From: Diphasiastrum complanatum
Taxonomy: Eukaryota; Streptophyta; Lycopodiopsida; Lycopodiales; Lycopodiaceae
Assembly: GCA_029204225.1 (NCBI GenBank)
Contig: CM055097.1
Coordinates: 14,079,221-14,143,220 of the forward strand
DNA length: 64,000 nucleotides
Direction of reading: 5' to 3'
The translations under genes were made by a program, and so were the position numbers. Below, in pieces: positions 45,096-56,386 of this stretch. The notes beneath the pieces were generated by a model. It worked only from the letters and a program-made list of their open reading frames with translations. It searched no databases and was not told the origin of the DNA. Within the stretch, counting starts at the first letter, position 1. Every line of letters starts with the position of its first letter.

Positions 45096-48000
45096 CCTCT
45101 CTTAAACAGGTTTTGTCCTCAGAACAGGAAAGTACTTAGAGATGCAACAATTTTTCAATTGCTTGCCCCCACTCATGAATACTAACTCAAATTTCAAAAG
45201 CTCAAAATGGGTTGATCTACTCCAAAACAAAACTTCATCACCTTCATGGAATTTCAATTACATGAAGCACTGGGTGATTTTTTTTTATTTTAGAAGTCAA
45301 ATTCGAAAGCAGAAGAAATTCCATTTCAATTTCTTGCAGAAAATAAGGCTTCTTGGTACAAATATTCTTTGAATTTCCAAATATTCTAAAATACCATAAT
45401 TCAGTCGCCATCAAGTCTCGGACAATTATAACTCAAACCAGAGTACTATAGTTATTCTAATGAGTTAATAGTCCCATTTCTGGTACCATATGCAAGAAAT
45501 CTGCAACTATTCGTATCTTAATAGATTTATCTGTCTCCTATAAATCTGGAGATATAGACTGAACTTTGCACACAAGCACTTATAGACTACAATCTGTAAG
45601 GTAAGCAAATTTCTCATAAGTAAGCAATTACTTAATGAAAATGCCTGTGAGAACAATCTCAAGTATGTGCTGGAGTAAAGAAATGTAGAGTTTAACTAAC
45701 AGATCTAAATCCTTGATTCTCTCAATTGATCAAGAATTACTCATTATCTTAAGAATTCTCATATTTTTTTATAATCTTCTAATGATCTCTAAGTATCAAT
45801 TTATGATCCGTCAATCATAAACCTTTAGAATCTTATGATTCATCAATCATAATTTATAGGATTCCAAAAACATACTTAATCATTGAAAGATACTGGAGTA
45901 TATGTACAACATACAACTCAGAAAATATAAGAATCATTCTGAAATCTTTTTCACAAGGAAAAATATTAGATTCCAAGAATATTCTTTCAACCCGATTCTT
46001 AACCAGATTATGAGTTCCAAATTTTACAATCAACCAAGTAATTAAAGACCATTTTATACACATGCCGTTATACAATCACCTAGAACAATATCTAGAGATT
46101 ACAAAGTTCTACTGAATTCCAACTAAATTCAGTTAAACATTCTTGGAACCATTAGGATCTGGTATCCAATTGAGCTCACAGGGATACTATCACTAATGAA
46201 TCAAGTCTATTCCTCAACTAAGAAATACTCACCCAAGAATTTCGTATATCTTATGCACACAATTCTCTGATGAATCTAAATGACTCGTAAATTATGTGTC
46301 TTCCAAGCAATACACACAAAACAAATAGTTTCTGGTGAATTCTCTTCACATGGTATGTTTAACCAATTAACTTCCATATGAGTAACCAAACTACTCAAGT
46401 TAATTGCCCATGATTTAGAAATCTTAAATGTCTAGGTGCAGCTCTTAATTGTACATGTACAACACCACATTTATATCCATATCCAAATCACTTTTAAGTT
46501 AACTTATAGATCTATCAAAACAGATCTGTTAACTCTGCAAGTAATTGTCAAATGCAATACTTGATCATATGTCTATGTTCAACGACTAAGTTAAGTGCAC
46601 CAGATAACCTTAGTAACTAGGAATACATAGTAGATCTAAACAAGATTAATCGTGCACATATGAAAATAATCTCACTATGACCCAGTACATAAACACATAT
46701 GTCCTTATCTGGTAGATTCCTCCAAAATCCGCATATGTTACACACATATATCAGTGAGAATCTTGTAACTCAACTACAAAGAACTCTATTCCTCATGATT
46801 AAATAACATATCTGGGAAATCTCTGAAGTGAATAATTCCACATCACAAGTTTTCCAACCATCATACTTTTACCAATATAATTTCTTCAACCAATCAACCT
46901 ACTTCAGATCTTAGTGCACAAACCAAGATTAGGCCGACTTATACAAACATCTTTGGACATAAGGTTAAGATCAAAGCTTTATCCCATCTGATCCAATCAA
47001 CAAAATTTTAAACTAATCTTTACCACCAATATCCATAATCATGAATATCTAACAGCTCAAAACCCCCAAAGCTCCTCTAGTTCCAAATTATTCAAAATAA
47101 TCACTAGAGAAAACCTCTATTCCCACTGGATAGTTCCACCATTGCACACATACTGGATTCCACAAAAGAAATCTATGCAACTGGTTGATCCCATGAATTC
47201 ATATTCCTACCATTTTCTTCTCCCCCTTTTAAGAAATTCCATAATTTCGATTAAAAAGTTCTCAGGAGACAACGTATAAGATATTAAAGATTCAAAAAAG
47301 TCAGTAATAAGTATCCAATACTATTACAAACCAGACTTTTTTCTCAAAATCATAAAATATCTTATCCCGAGTGATAGAAGCACTACTCTCAATAATCAAC
47401 TATCAAATAGAGATAATCAATTGGGCTCAGGAAGTCTAAATTCCACTTAATCAATTGAAAACATCAATTGATTTTGAGTTATAAATCTCAATCCAATTGT
47501 CTTGTATCTAAGAAATTTTTAAAAAGTAGAGGTTTAAATTAAAAGAGAAATAGCCTTTAAGGGTTTCCAATTTGGAATTTATGAGGTACCATTGAGAGAT
47601 CCGGATCTATATCTCATAACCTTTCCAAATATCCTAAACAAGTTTAACCAATGGTTTCAACTGTTAGCTATACAAATAATATAAATACTAATCACTGGCC
47701 TACAGATTATTCTCGCACGAGAATTCCTCTTTGAAATCACTGATGTCCCATACCATCAACTTTCTCTCCAAGAAAGTTCTTTGCTTTTAGATTTGCTCAA
47801 TAGAAAATAAAAAAGACTAGTTGACCATCCTATAACCAAATATATGATCCGATCTTCAACCATATAAAAAAAATACTTCCAACCATCAAATTTTTCATTT
47901 CCTTAAGTTTTTTCTTTATAGATGACAATATCATCTAAGAATACCACTAGGCATTGACCCCAGTATGGACGAGAAACCTCGTTCATATACAGCTGAAATA

Positions 48001-48153
48001 ACCCAAGTGTATTTATCAAAAACCAAAATGAGCCATTAAGAATTCAAAACACTGAAGTATACACCAATAGATATCCAATATCTATATCCGAAATGGTACA
48101 AGGAATTCAATTCCTTCAAGAAGATCTTTAACCGCATTATCCGATAATCCAGA
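45096..48153 (-). pseudogene. Heavily decayed gypsy pol
   Basis: Just inside the LTR the - strand reads LRTKPV, stop, ERKNVTT, and further in SRSTHFELLKFELVF, probably the integrase C-terminus. At about 48000-47930 the RT is clear: LYMNEVSRPYWGQCLVVFLD followed by DIVIYKEKT, i.e. the FLDD form of the catalytic motif. Between 46000 and 47800 I could not follow the frame. The element is cut on its 5' side by the + strand gypsy LTR at 48154. Confidence 0.65.
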
Positions 48154-48655
48154 TGTTATGGCCATGACCAGTACATAGGATACAGTATACTCCTAGTCTT
48201 GGATACATGGTACTCCAGTGAAACAAGCTGTTAGTTATGCCACGTCATACTGGACGTGACCCGAAAGTAACTAATATCCTTGTGAGGCCTAGAACACACT
48301 AAGTGGAGTTCAGACAAGGTAATGAGACAATGTATGCATGTGTAGAGTTATCAATAGCAATTCTATGAATAGTTGGTCCATGTATAGGACTCTATTCTAG
48401 GTGAATCTATGTATAGGGAACATAGGGCTATGCATGGATATGTGCCCAGGATGCATTAGGCTCGCCCTACTCATCATCATGGTTCTTGATTCATTGCCAG
48501 GCTCTCACTCTACATTCATGCTTCTTGTTCCTTGGCTTGGGGGTGAGGCTTCTAGAGATTGATTGGATGCTTCTACTTGGTTGGGTGGTTTATCCACAGT
48601 GTGTTATCCTTTTGTGTTTAGGATTTGTAAGCAGGATCTAAGGAGCTTCTCTTAT
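48154..48655 (+). repeat. 5' LTR of a + strand gypsy element
   Basis: It begins TGTTATGGCC at 48154 and ends near 48655, three bases before a primer site. It matches the reverse complement of 53461-53957 over most of its length, for example GTTAGTTATGCCACGTCATA at 48229. It is about 502 bases. Confidence 0.8.
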
Positions 48656-48657
48656 AG

Positions 48658-48669
48658 TGGTATCAGAGC
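48658..48669 (+). other. Primer-binding site of the + strand gypsy
   Basis: TGGTATCAGAGC, the Met-tRNA type. It marks the start of a one-kilobase leader (48670-49668) that holds no gene and is rich in CAAAATTTGG-like words. Confidence 0.8.
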
Positions 48670-49668
48670 AAGGCTTACAAGCTTGGAGAGGTGGTGCTTT
48701 TCATTGGAGCTTGGTGGGATTCAACTAGTATTCTCATCCAAGGAGAGGAGCAAGGTTGCAAGTTGGTGGATCTTCCCAAATTCAATTTGCATGTTCCATA
48801 TCTCTCTCAAATTCACTGTGGTTTATGGAGAATTGTGCTAGGAAATCAATTTTGGTGTCTTTTTTGGAGTTTTAGCATGTGTAGCTCAAAACTAGTTATG
48901 GATCTGAAATTTCCAGCAAGTTAATTCACTTTGAAATAGTTGAAATTCAGTTTGCATGTTGGATCTTCCCATGTATTTGGATTCTAGGCTCCTTTTGTGG
49001 CCAAATTTGGCTTGTTTTCCATGTTTTTGGCACAAAATGGAGGGTAGAATTCAAAATCCAGCAAGATCAAATCAATTGATTGGTTGTAACTCTGTATTTT
49101 GGATTGCATGTGGATTTGGAAAACGTTCTTGCCATTATTTTCAATTGTGCATGGTGAAAAAACCTAGAAAGGGCTAAAATTCATGATTTTTGCTTGTTTT
49201 TTTTTCATGAAATTGGATGGTAGGAGGTTGTTGAACATCAATTGAGGCTGGGAAATGATGAATAATAATCTTTTGAAGTTGTCCTAAATAGAGCCAAGAA
49301 TTCTAGCAATTGGGTTTGTAGGAAGTAAAAAACTGTCAAAAATTGACCAATTTTGGTGAATTTTGGGGGATGGATTTCTCTAAATCCATAAGGGAATCAT
49401 TCTGGATTTTTTACAACATGATTTGTATTTCTCTTCACCTTCCCATAAAGCTATCAGACCTGTAAATTGATGGGTAGAGGTTATGTTTCAATTCCATCAA
49501 ATTTGTAGCAATTTTGATATCTAGAAACCAAGAATTCATGGTTCTCAGCCCATATTGTGATTTGACCATATGGGAGTCAATTTCAGTCAGTTTTTGGTCA
49601 ACAGTACTTCACTATGAGTTAATCAAATATTAACTAAACTTAGTAATTTTCAGGATAGATATATCGAG

Positions 49669-50570
49669 ATGGTCGAAGAAACTTCAAATCAAGCTGCAAA
49701 TCCAGGTGCACCATCTTGTATGGTGATTTGTCAGCAGTTGAGTACGACACTCAATGATATGAATAATCGTAATCAGAGGAGAGATCAGCAAATGGAGGTT
49801 CTTTTGAATTAAGTCAAATTGATGTCTTCATCCAATCTCGGTTTTCAACCACAGGTTTATGCGGACGAGAAGAAGGAGAAGAAACTTGAGGTGATCGAGG
49901 ACTGGCTGGCCAAGTGGAGTAGTTATTTCAATCTGCACGGTGTTTCTGATGAGAAGAAAATTGAAAGGTGTTGTTCTTATGCGACAAAGCGTCATCGTGG
50001 TGGCGAGATTTACTGGTGAAGCCAACTACTTGGGATGCGTTTGCGGAAGTTTTCAAAAAAGCTTTCGTAGTTGTTGATGACGTGGACTACTACCTAAAGT
50101 TCATGAACTGCAAGATGGGTACAAAGAGTTTAGACTCTTATATCCAGGAATTCATGGACCTATGGAATAGGTTTCCATCATTCGATGCGAAGTTGGCATT
50201 ATGGCAGTTTGTCGTAGGTTTGCCAACCGACTATCAGAACGAATGCAAGCGAAATGTGCTTCAAAGCCTCAAGGATGCGTTTCGGATTGCGAAAGCATAT
50301 AATTCCACAGTGGTGGCATCCAAGAAGCAATTTGCACAAATTCCAACCACTTTGAAAACCAAGAAGGTTAAGAAGTGCGGTCCAGACCAAGCAAAAAAAA
50401 TTGACGAATTAGATCAAGCAGCATCGGAACCCAGGAAGCCAAAGAGAAAGAGATTCAAAAAATCTATGTCTTGGGAAAAGGCTCAAAGAGAGAGCTTATG
50501 TTTTGTCTGTAAGAAGCCTGGACATATGATGAAATTTTGTCCAGAAGGAAGAAAGGGTCTACTCACATGA
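49669..50570 (+). pseudogene. gypsy gag with one zinc knuckle
   Basis: The ATG at 49669 opens MVEETSNQAANPGAPSCMVI; a stop at 49810-49812 and a frame change at about 49975 interrupt it. The capsid part is readable: IEDWLAKWSSYFNLHGVSDE, ASSWWRDLLVKPTTWDAFAE, YIQEFMDLWNRFPSF and WQFVVGLPTDYQ. A basic stretch and the knuckle CFVCKKPGHMMKFC close it. This is a chromovirus-like arrangement, with the knuckle directly before protease. Confidence 0.85.
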
Positions 50571-50894
50571 TTGAAATCCCAGGAGGCAATGAAACTTAGC
50601 TTGGAAACTGAAGCCAACAATTATAGATATAAAATTTATCTAGCTTCAGGAGCAGAGTTGGAGACTTGGAACGTAAAAGTCCCGAAGCTCCCAGTTTTGG
50701 TGCAAGGATACACAAAATTAGTTTATTTTCATGTTTTAGACCTAGCTCGTACTGATTTAATTTCAGGTTACGAATGGTTATTCAGTAAATCGCCTTCTCT
50801 GTTAATTGATTTTGAGAAGCATGTTCTCACTTTCAAGGAGGGTGATAAGGTAGCTACATTATTTGGCAGTAATTTTGTACGTCCCTTGGATTAG
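50571..50894 (+). pseudogene. gypsy protease, active site lost
   Basis: The frame is in line with gag but separated by a stop at 50568-50570. It reads IYLASGAELETWNVKVPKLP, VQGYTKLVYFHVLDLARTDL and ISGYEWLFSKSPSLLIDFEK. The catalytic DSGA appears as LASGA, so the Asp is missing. The later GYEWL block fits the usual GMDWL of gypsy proteases. Confidence 0.75.
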
Positions 50895-50912
50895 ATTTCT
50901 ACAGTTAATAAA

Positions 50913-51408
50913 ATGGAAGCATTGGATTATTCTGAGTATGAAGTTTTTTCAATTTATGCTACTCCAGTTGTGGATGTTCCTGAAATGAATCTAAATGGTT
51001 GTGAATTCTCAGCAATTCTTAACTCGGTAAATTTAGATCATGAACAAGCAGTGAAACAACAGATCATAAATGAATTTAGGGATGTTTTTCCATTTGAATT
51101 ACCTCATGGTTTACCATCGTCTAGGTCAGTAGACCACAAAATTGAGTTAATTTCAGGAAGTCAACCTGTCTCTAGACAACCATATAGGTTCCCTCAGAAA
51201 GAGGAGACAAAGATTTCAAATCAAATAGAAAATTATATGAGGATGGGACATATACAACCTAGTAAGTCACCATGGGGCGCTCCTGTTCTTCTTGAAGCGA
51301 AGAAAGATGGAGGTTTCCGGATGTGTGTGGATTACAAGGGTCTTAATAAAGTGACTATGCTAAAGATTTACTTCCACCGCTAGTGCAACCTATGAATAAT
51401 ATCAACTA
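50913..51408 (+). pseudogene. gypsy RT, N-terminal part
   Basis: After a short linker the RT lead-in is clear: [60 protein letters not shown] and [21 protein letters not shown] frame change at about 51365 continues as [12 protein letters not shown] to about 51405. The rest is missing; a copia LTR begins at 51413. The catalytic YxDD segment is therefore absent. Confidence 0.85.
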
Positions 51409-51412
51409 GTTA

Positions 51413-52012
51413 TGTTGAGTTTATTTGGCAATTTGAGACCAATATGCATTTTTTTTATCTTAGAGATAGACTTTATAAAGCTAATAAGGCCTAAGAAAAG
51501 TGGATTTACTATTTTTGACAATTAGGCAAGTTGATAAGGTCGCATATAGACCTCTTGTCATTGGCTCAAATACATGCATTGAATCTAGACATGTTAGATC
51601 TAGGGTTTGTAAAGTATCTAGAAACTTCCAATTGCTGTAAGCTTAAGTAGGATTATTTATAAGCAATAGACTTCTATGAATAGGCATACAAGCATGGGAG
51701 GAATTCATCTCTCTCATTCTTGTCTCATTCATTCTTATGGAAAATATCTCTTTGGGTTTCTACATCCAATTTTTGCATAGTGAAATTTTGTGTTTAGAAT
51801 GCTATTTTCCTTATGTATTTGGATCCACATGTGTGAGTATTGTTATTCTATGGTTGTTGTATAGAAAGGAACAATAAATTATCATATCTAAGTGTTTATG
51901 ACAAGTACTTGTTGATTTTTCATCTTCTATGTGTAGCAGATGCATGATTTCTACATTTGTAATGATGCTAGATGTGCTCTCCTAAATGGATCTTTGTGAT
52001 CTATTTTTAACA
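51413..52012 (+). repeat. copia 5' LTR inserted in the gypsy RT
   Basis: It opens TGTTGAGTTTA and ends TTTTAACA, so the ends are inverted (TGTT...AACA), and it is exactly 600 bases. A TATTTATAAGC box at about 51652 is a candidate TATA. The primer site TGGTATTAAAGC follows at 52013-52024. The bases just left are AGTTA; the matching duplicate was not found. Confidence 0.78.
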
Positions 52013-52024
52013 TGGTATTAAAGC

Positions 52025-53460
52025 TTTTTTGCAGGCTGTAATTGGAGAAGAAGCCATTTCTAGTGAGTGGTGAGATGTCATCAATTCTAGAGTGTGCTAG
52101 AGTGATTCCTTGTCAAAATCAAGCATTTTCAAGTGTAGAATGGGGATCTTTGTGATCCAAATCTCAAGTAAAGACTTTGTACTGTGCCATTAAATCAACT
52201 TCGATTTATGAACACGGTTCTAAAAAGTTGTTAAATACCATGACCAAATCTCATTTATTCTCATAATCATCTATTGTATATGAGAGAAGGGATTTCTGAT
52301 CAATGTAAATGCATTTTACCTCAGCCTTCTTAGTCTGAAACTTAAGACTTGGCAAAACTACTTCAATCATTTCAAGTTGTTGTACTTGATAGAAAATATG
52401 GCTTGCAAAACTTTGTACAATCATACACTTATCACATTTTGATTCTCGAAACATCCACCCAAAAGTATGGATAGTAAAGTTAGAATCTGTCCACAAAAAA
52501 TCAGAATATGGAATGGAAATGGTAATGATCAAAAATCTTTTTCTGAACAGTCTCAGAAGTGTAATCAAAATCATCTTCCTTCAAATTCAAAGGCTTAATG
52601 TATTCTTCAACTTCCTCTGTTGCATCATATGCATAACATTCACGCCCAGAGAAAAGCTAAATATTAGACATGATATTTTTTGCCAAAAAAGCATATGTCA
52701 TAGCTTGCTTATTATGAAATTCAATAATTATTGTTGTATAAGAGATGTTGTTCCCCAAAGAGAGCACACTAGAGAAGAACATAATAGGAATGAGAATGGA
52801 ATGATAGTAAAAGAAAGAGTTATGGCACACATAGCCAGGCATGAGACTCATGGAAGAGACTTGGTCCTAGTAACCGCTTTCAAAAGATGAAAGCCAATGA
52901 TAGACAACCACATATTGTGCTCGAGGATCTACCAATGAGAGATTGCCACTTGTCTTCCACTAAGCCATGTTCGTTAAAGGAATGTCAGGTGTATCCAGAG
53001 TGCCCCACCTGTCTTAAAGAAAAGCATTGGATGTATAATAGAGCGTGCCAGCTACAGGTCTATGTGTAAGAAGAAGAAGACTCAGTTGATGTTGCAAGGA
53101 GTACCCTAACTGGCTTCTTAAGAAATGTTGACTAAATATCTACGTGCAAGAAGAACTACGTCCCAATTGTCTGATCAATAGTTTAAGAAGGAGCATAGCT
53201 AAAGTGAAAACAAACGTTTGTGTTATTTGCTGACTTGAGTAAATGTTCTAGGTTAGAACCAATTAACTTTTGGAATGTTTGGAGTTAAGTCTAGCATCCT
53301 TTTATTGGCTAAAATGGTGTGTTGAAGAAGAGCGCTCACTACATAGATAAACTTCACATTTGCTACGAATAAAAAACTACCAAGTGGAAACGATTGACTG
53401 GTCCTAGCTGGTTTGCATAATTAGAGCACCTGCTACTTTAATCGCTTGTGTGAACTATAA
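52025..53460. other. Remnant interior of the copia element and unassigned DNA
   Basis: A possible gag opening (MSSILECARVIPCQNQAFSS) starts near 52076 and stops soon. 52251-52580 (-) has a 107-codon open stretch of unknown nature. Around 52740-53070 (+) protein-like wording appears (REHTREEHNRNENGMIVKER and CPTCLKEKHWMYNRACQLQV with two CxxC-type cysteines), but stops interrupt it and I cannot name it. Confidence 0.35.
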
Positions 53461-53957
53461 TAAGGGAAAGCTCCTCAATATCTTGCTTACAAGACAAACA
53501 CAATGGAAAACACACTATGGAGGTACCACCCAACCAAGTAGAAGCAACCAAACAACTCTAGAAGCTTTACCCCCAAACCAAGGAATAGGAAGCATGAAAG
53601 TAGAGTGAGAGCCTGGCAATGAATCAACCATAAGGTAAGGTAGTAGGGCGAGTTTGTCCTCCTTATATAATGCTTAGAACCCCCTGTGCATTTAGTAATG
53701 CAAGGTCCCAGCTCCCCTATACATAGATTCTTCTAGAATAGAGTCTCTATGCATGGATCCTCTATTCATAGAACGGCCGTTGATACTCTACACATGCACA
53801 TACGGTCCCAAACCTTGTACTAATTCCATTTAGTGTGTTCTGGGCCTCACAAGGATATTACTTTCGGGTCACGTCCAATATGACGTGGCATAACTAACAG
53901 CTTATTTCACTGGAGTACCGTGTACCCAACTGTTACCTACCAGCATCCCACAAAACA
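53461..53957 (-). repeat. gypsy LTR in - orientation
   Basis: On the - strand it opens TGTTTTGTGGGATGCTGG at 53957 and ends near 53461 with GAGGAGCTTTCCCTTAT. It belongs to the same family as 48154-48655. No purine tract lies upstream and no gag downstream, so it is a solo or orphan LTR. I could not see a convincing target duplication. Confidence 0.75.
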
Positions 53958-56386
53958 CAACCGCACGAGTTAGTTTAGTGAGGAAGACAAGTGTCATAGC
54001 TGAGCATTAGTTGTCATCCATGTCCAAAACGAGATTCATTGTCAGCTTAATGAAAAATAACATTCATTAGTCCAATCTTCCCTACCACACATTCTACCAT
54101 ATTGTAGGTCTTGCCCTAATATCATCGTATCAGGGCATCCACCATACCGATCAGTTTAAGACAAGTGTAAGTTCTTGTAGGTATCAGGGTACCTCCGTAC
54201 CATCCTAACCCTGAAGACTAGTATCTTAGTCTTCTACGAGTGTGGTAGGTACTGAGCAGATCCATGCTTTCCAATGCCATTTTGATGCTGCAAAAAAAAA
54301 ATTTATTTCAAAATTTAATTAGTTTGGGATTTCATTATAGGATTTGTAACTATGTAACAAACCACAAATCTTAATAATAAACATTCAAGTAGTGGCATAA
54401 AAAATGTAACACACCATGTGCTATCTTCTTGTTCAATTATGGCAAGAAACAAACTCGGAAAATGCCAAGGCACGCTAAAATCTTCTCCAAAAGAACTAGC
54501 ATGATTGCTTACTTTTGTTAAATATACATAAAGTACTCTTGTTTCTACATAACCCTCTTTTTCTATTTTCAAATGGCATTCGATATCAGTTGAATGCACT
54601 TTAGCACTGATATTACTTATCATAGCCACATATACATAGTACCCTTTCATTCTACACAACACCTTGTTTCTATTGAATAGCCCTGTGTGAGCTATTTGTT
54701 TATATATGGTCTGATCTATTTTAAAAGACATTTTGCACATCCCATCAAGTATGTAGTTTTGATAACATGTTATTCAAATTATTTTTCTATTATTTAGCTT
54801 GGTTTTGAGTTTATGTTTCCTAGCTCCTTTCACAAATAACAAGATATTTAGAATGTATGTTGTGAAAGAAGTGTTTTGGGATTCAAAATCAAACCATAGG
54901 AATTGATATTACCATGATTTGCTTAATTGAGGCCTATTATAATCACCAAATCTTCAGTGGGTTTGTCATGCACACACTTGAGGAGAAACAAAGGTACTTT
55001 TCACATGAATTTCTCGATACAATGGCACATTCTTGAAAGGCAACTAATTCTCAAGCGTGTTGCATGGCAATTCGTGCACAAGTATGCAAATTCCTGTGTA
55101 TGTTTTCATAAAATTGTTGATTTTCTAATGTTGTAATGGGATCATATTTATAAATTCGAAGGTAGAAAATTGGATCTTTGGAGTTAATTCCTCCAATGGT
55201 GAAAAAGTGGTATGATATGAACCATGATGACTACATATACACAACTGCAAGAAGGAGCTATTTTTGGAGCCCATGGATTTACAAATACTATCCAAGGTGG
55301 CTTGAATCTTGTACATAAGAGAAAATAGATTTTCTACGAGAAAGTTGATCCATGCATGCATGAATGGAAGAATATATGTGTCTAGTAAATGAATTTTCTT
55401 GTTGTATTGTCGTAGTAGCTTGAATTTGATCTTCTGTAAATGACATGTATTATTTGTGGATCTAGACTAGGCAACTAAGATCCACCAAGATGTCCAAACG
55501 AAAACCAAGTCCCTCACTTACACTTCATCTAGCAACACTAGTTCTTTATCTTTGCCGTCACAAATAAGATAACTACACCTCGCAAAGCACATGAGTAATT
55601 TTGTATACATGGCCTAATACATGAAAGTTGCTTAATAAACATGTGAGCATTTAAATTGATTTCGCATTTGTTGATAATAGGTAGATGAATAGCACCTACA
55701 CACTTGGATGATAATGCAAATTTAAAAATGAGACTACGAGACCTACAAGACGCAATTGATTTAGCATGTAGCTAGGCAATTGTCGTAAGTAGATCTAGCA
55801 ACATCATTGTGGAAAAGGCGTCCATGTTTGTAGCTTCAAACTTGGTAAGGATCTTGCAAAGACTCAAGTTGACATTCTAAGTGGAGTTACACTAGTTGAT
55901 TCATCCATCATATCATTGAAAAAACCGAAACCCAAGAGCATGGGTAGCAATAAAGGTTTTACGTATAGAAAATCATGTCTATTTCACTAGAATAATATAT
56001 TGCCTATAAATGCTCCAACGAAAGTTCTTCCAAAAATTTGTAGACTATTGTACGCACTTGCTTAATTACATTGTCTTTCCTTTTTGTGAAATCTATACTA
56101 TTTCTTGTGAAAGCAATGGAATATGTTAATCATTTTACATCATTTTTGGCATCATGAAGTAATCAGTATTGGACAATAAAATGCATGGCCAAAAGGCCTT
56201 TTATCTCGCTGAACAAACTTGTATAAATTTGTGAATTCTATATACTAAAGCATTTTGCTAACTTTGTTAAAATGGCTACCTAGCATATATGGCTATGCAT
56301 GAATAAGATGGTTTTCAATGGTACGATAATATCATGTGAGATTTAGATATTATAAAAAAATTCCACTTAGTGCCCAATGCCCAATG
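53958..56386. other. Intergenic, mostly unassigned
   Basis: About 2.4 kb before the E(z) stop codon (its 3' side). The only open frame of length is 54740-54315 (-), described separately. No LTR, RNA gene or known domain is seen. There is no poly(A) run directly after the E(z) stop (56300-56386). Confidence 0.5.
54315..54740 (-). other. 141-codon open stretch of unknown nature
   Basis: From a possible ATG at 54740 the - strand reads MCKMSFKIDQTIYKQIAHTG and later KGYYVYVAMISNISAKV and SFGEDFSVPWHFPSLFLAI. Composition is protein-like, without repeats, but no family is recognised and there is no sign of promoter or splicing. It could be a gene fragment or chance. Confidence 0.2.
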
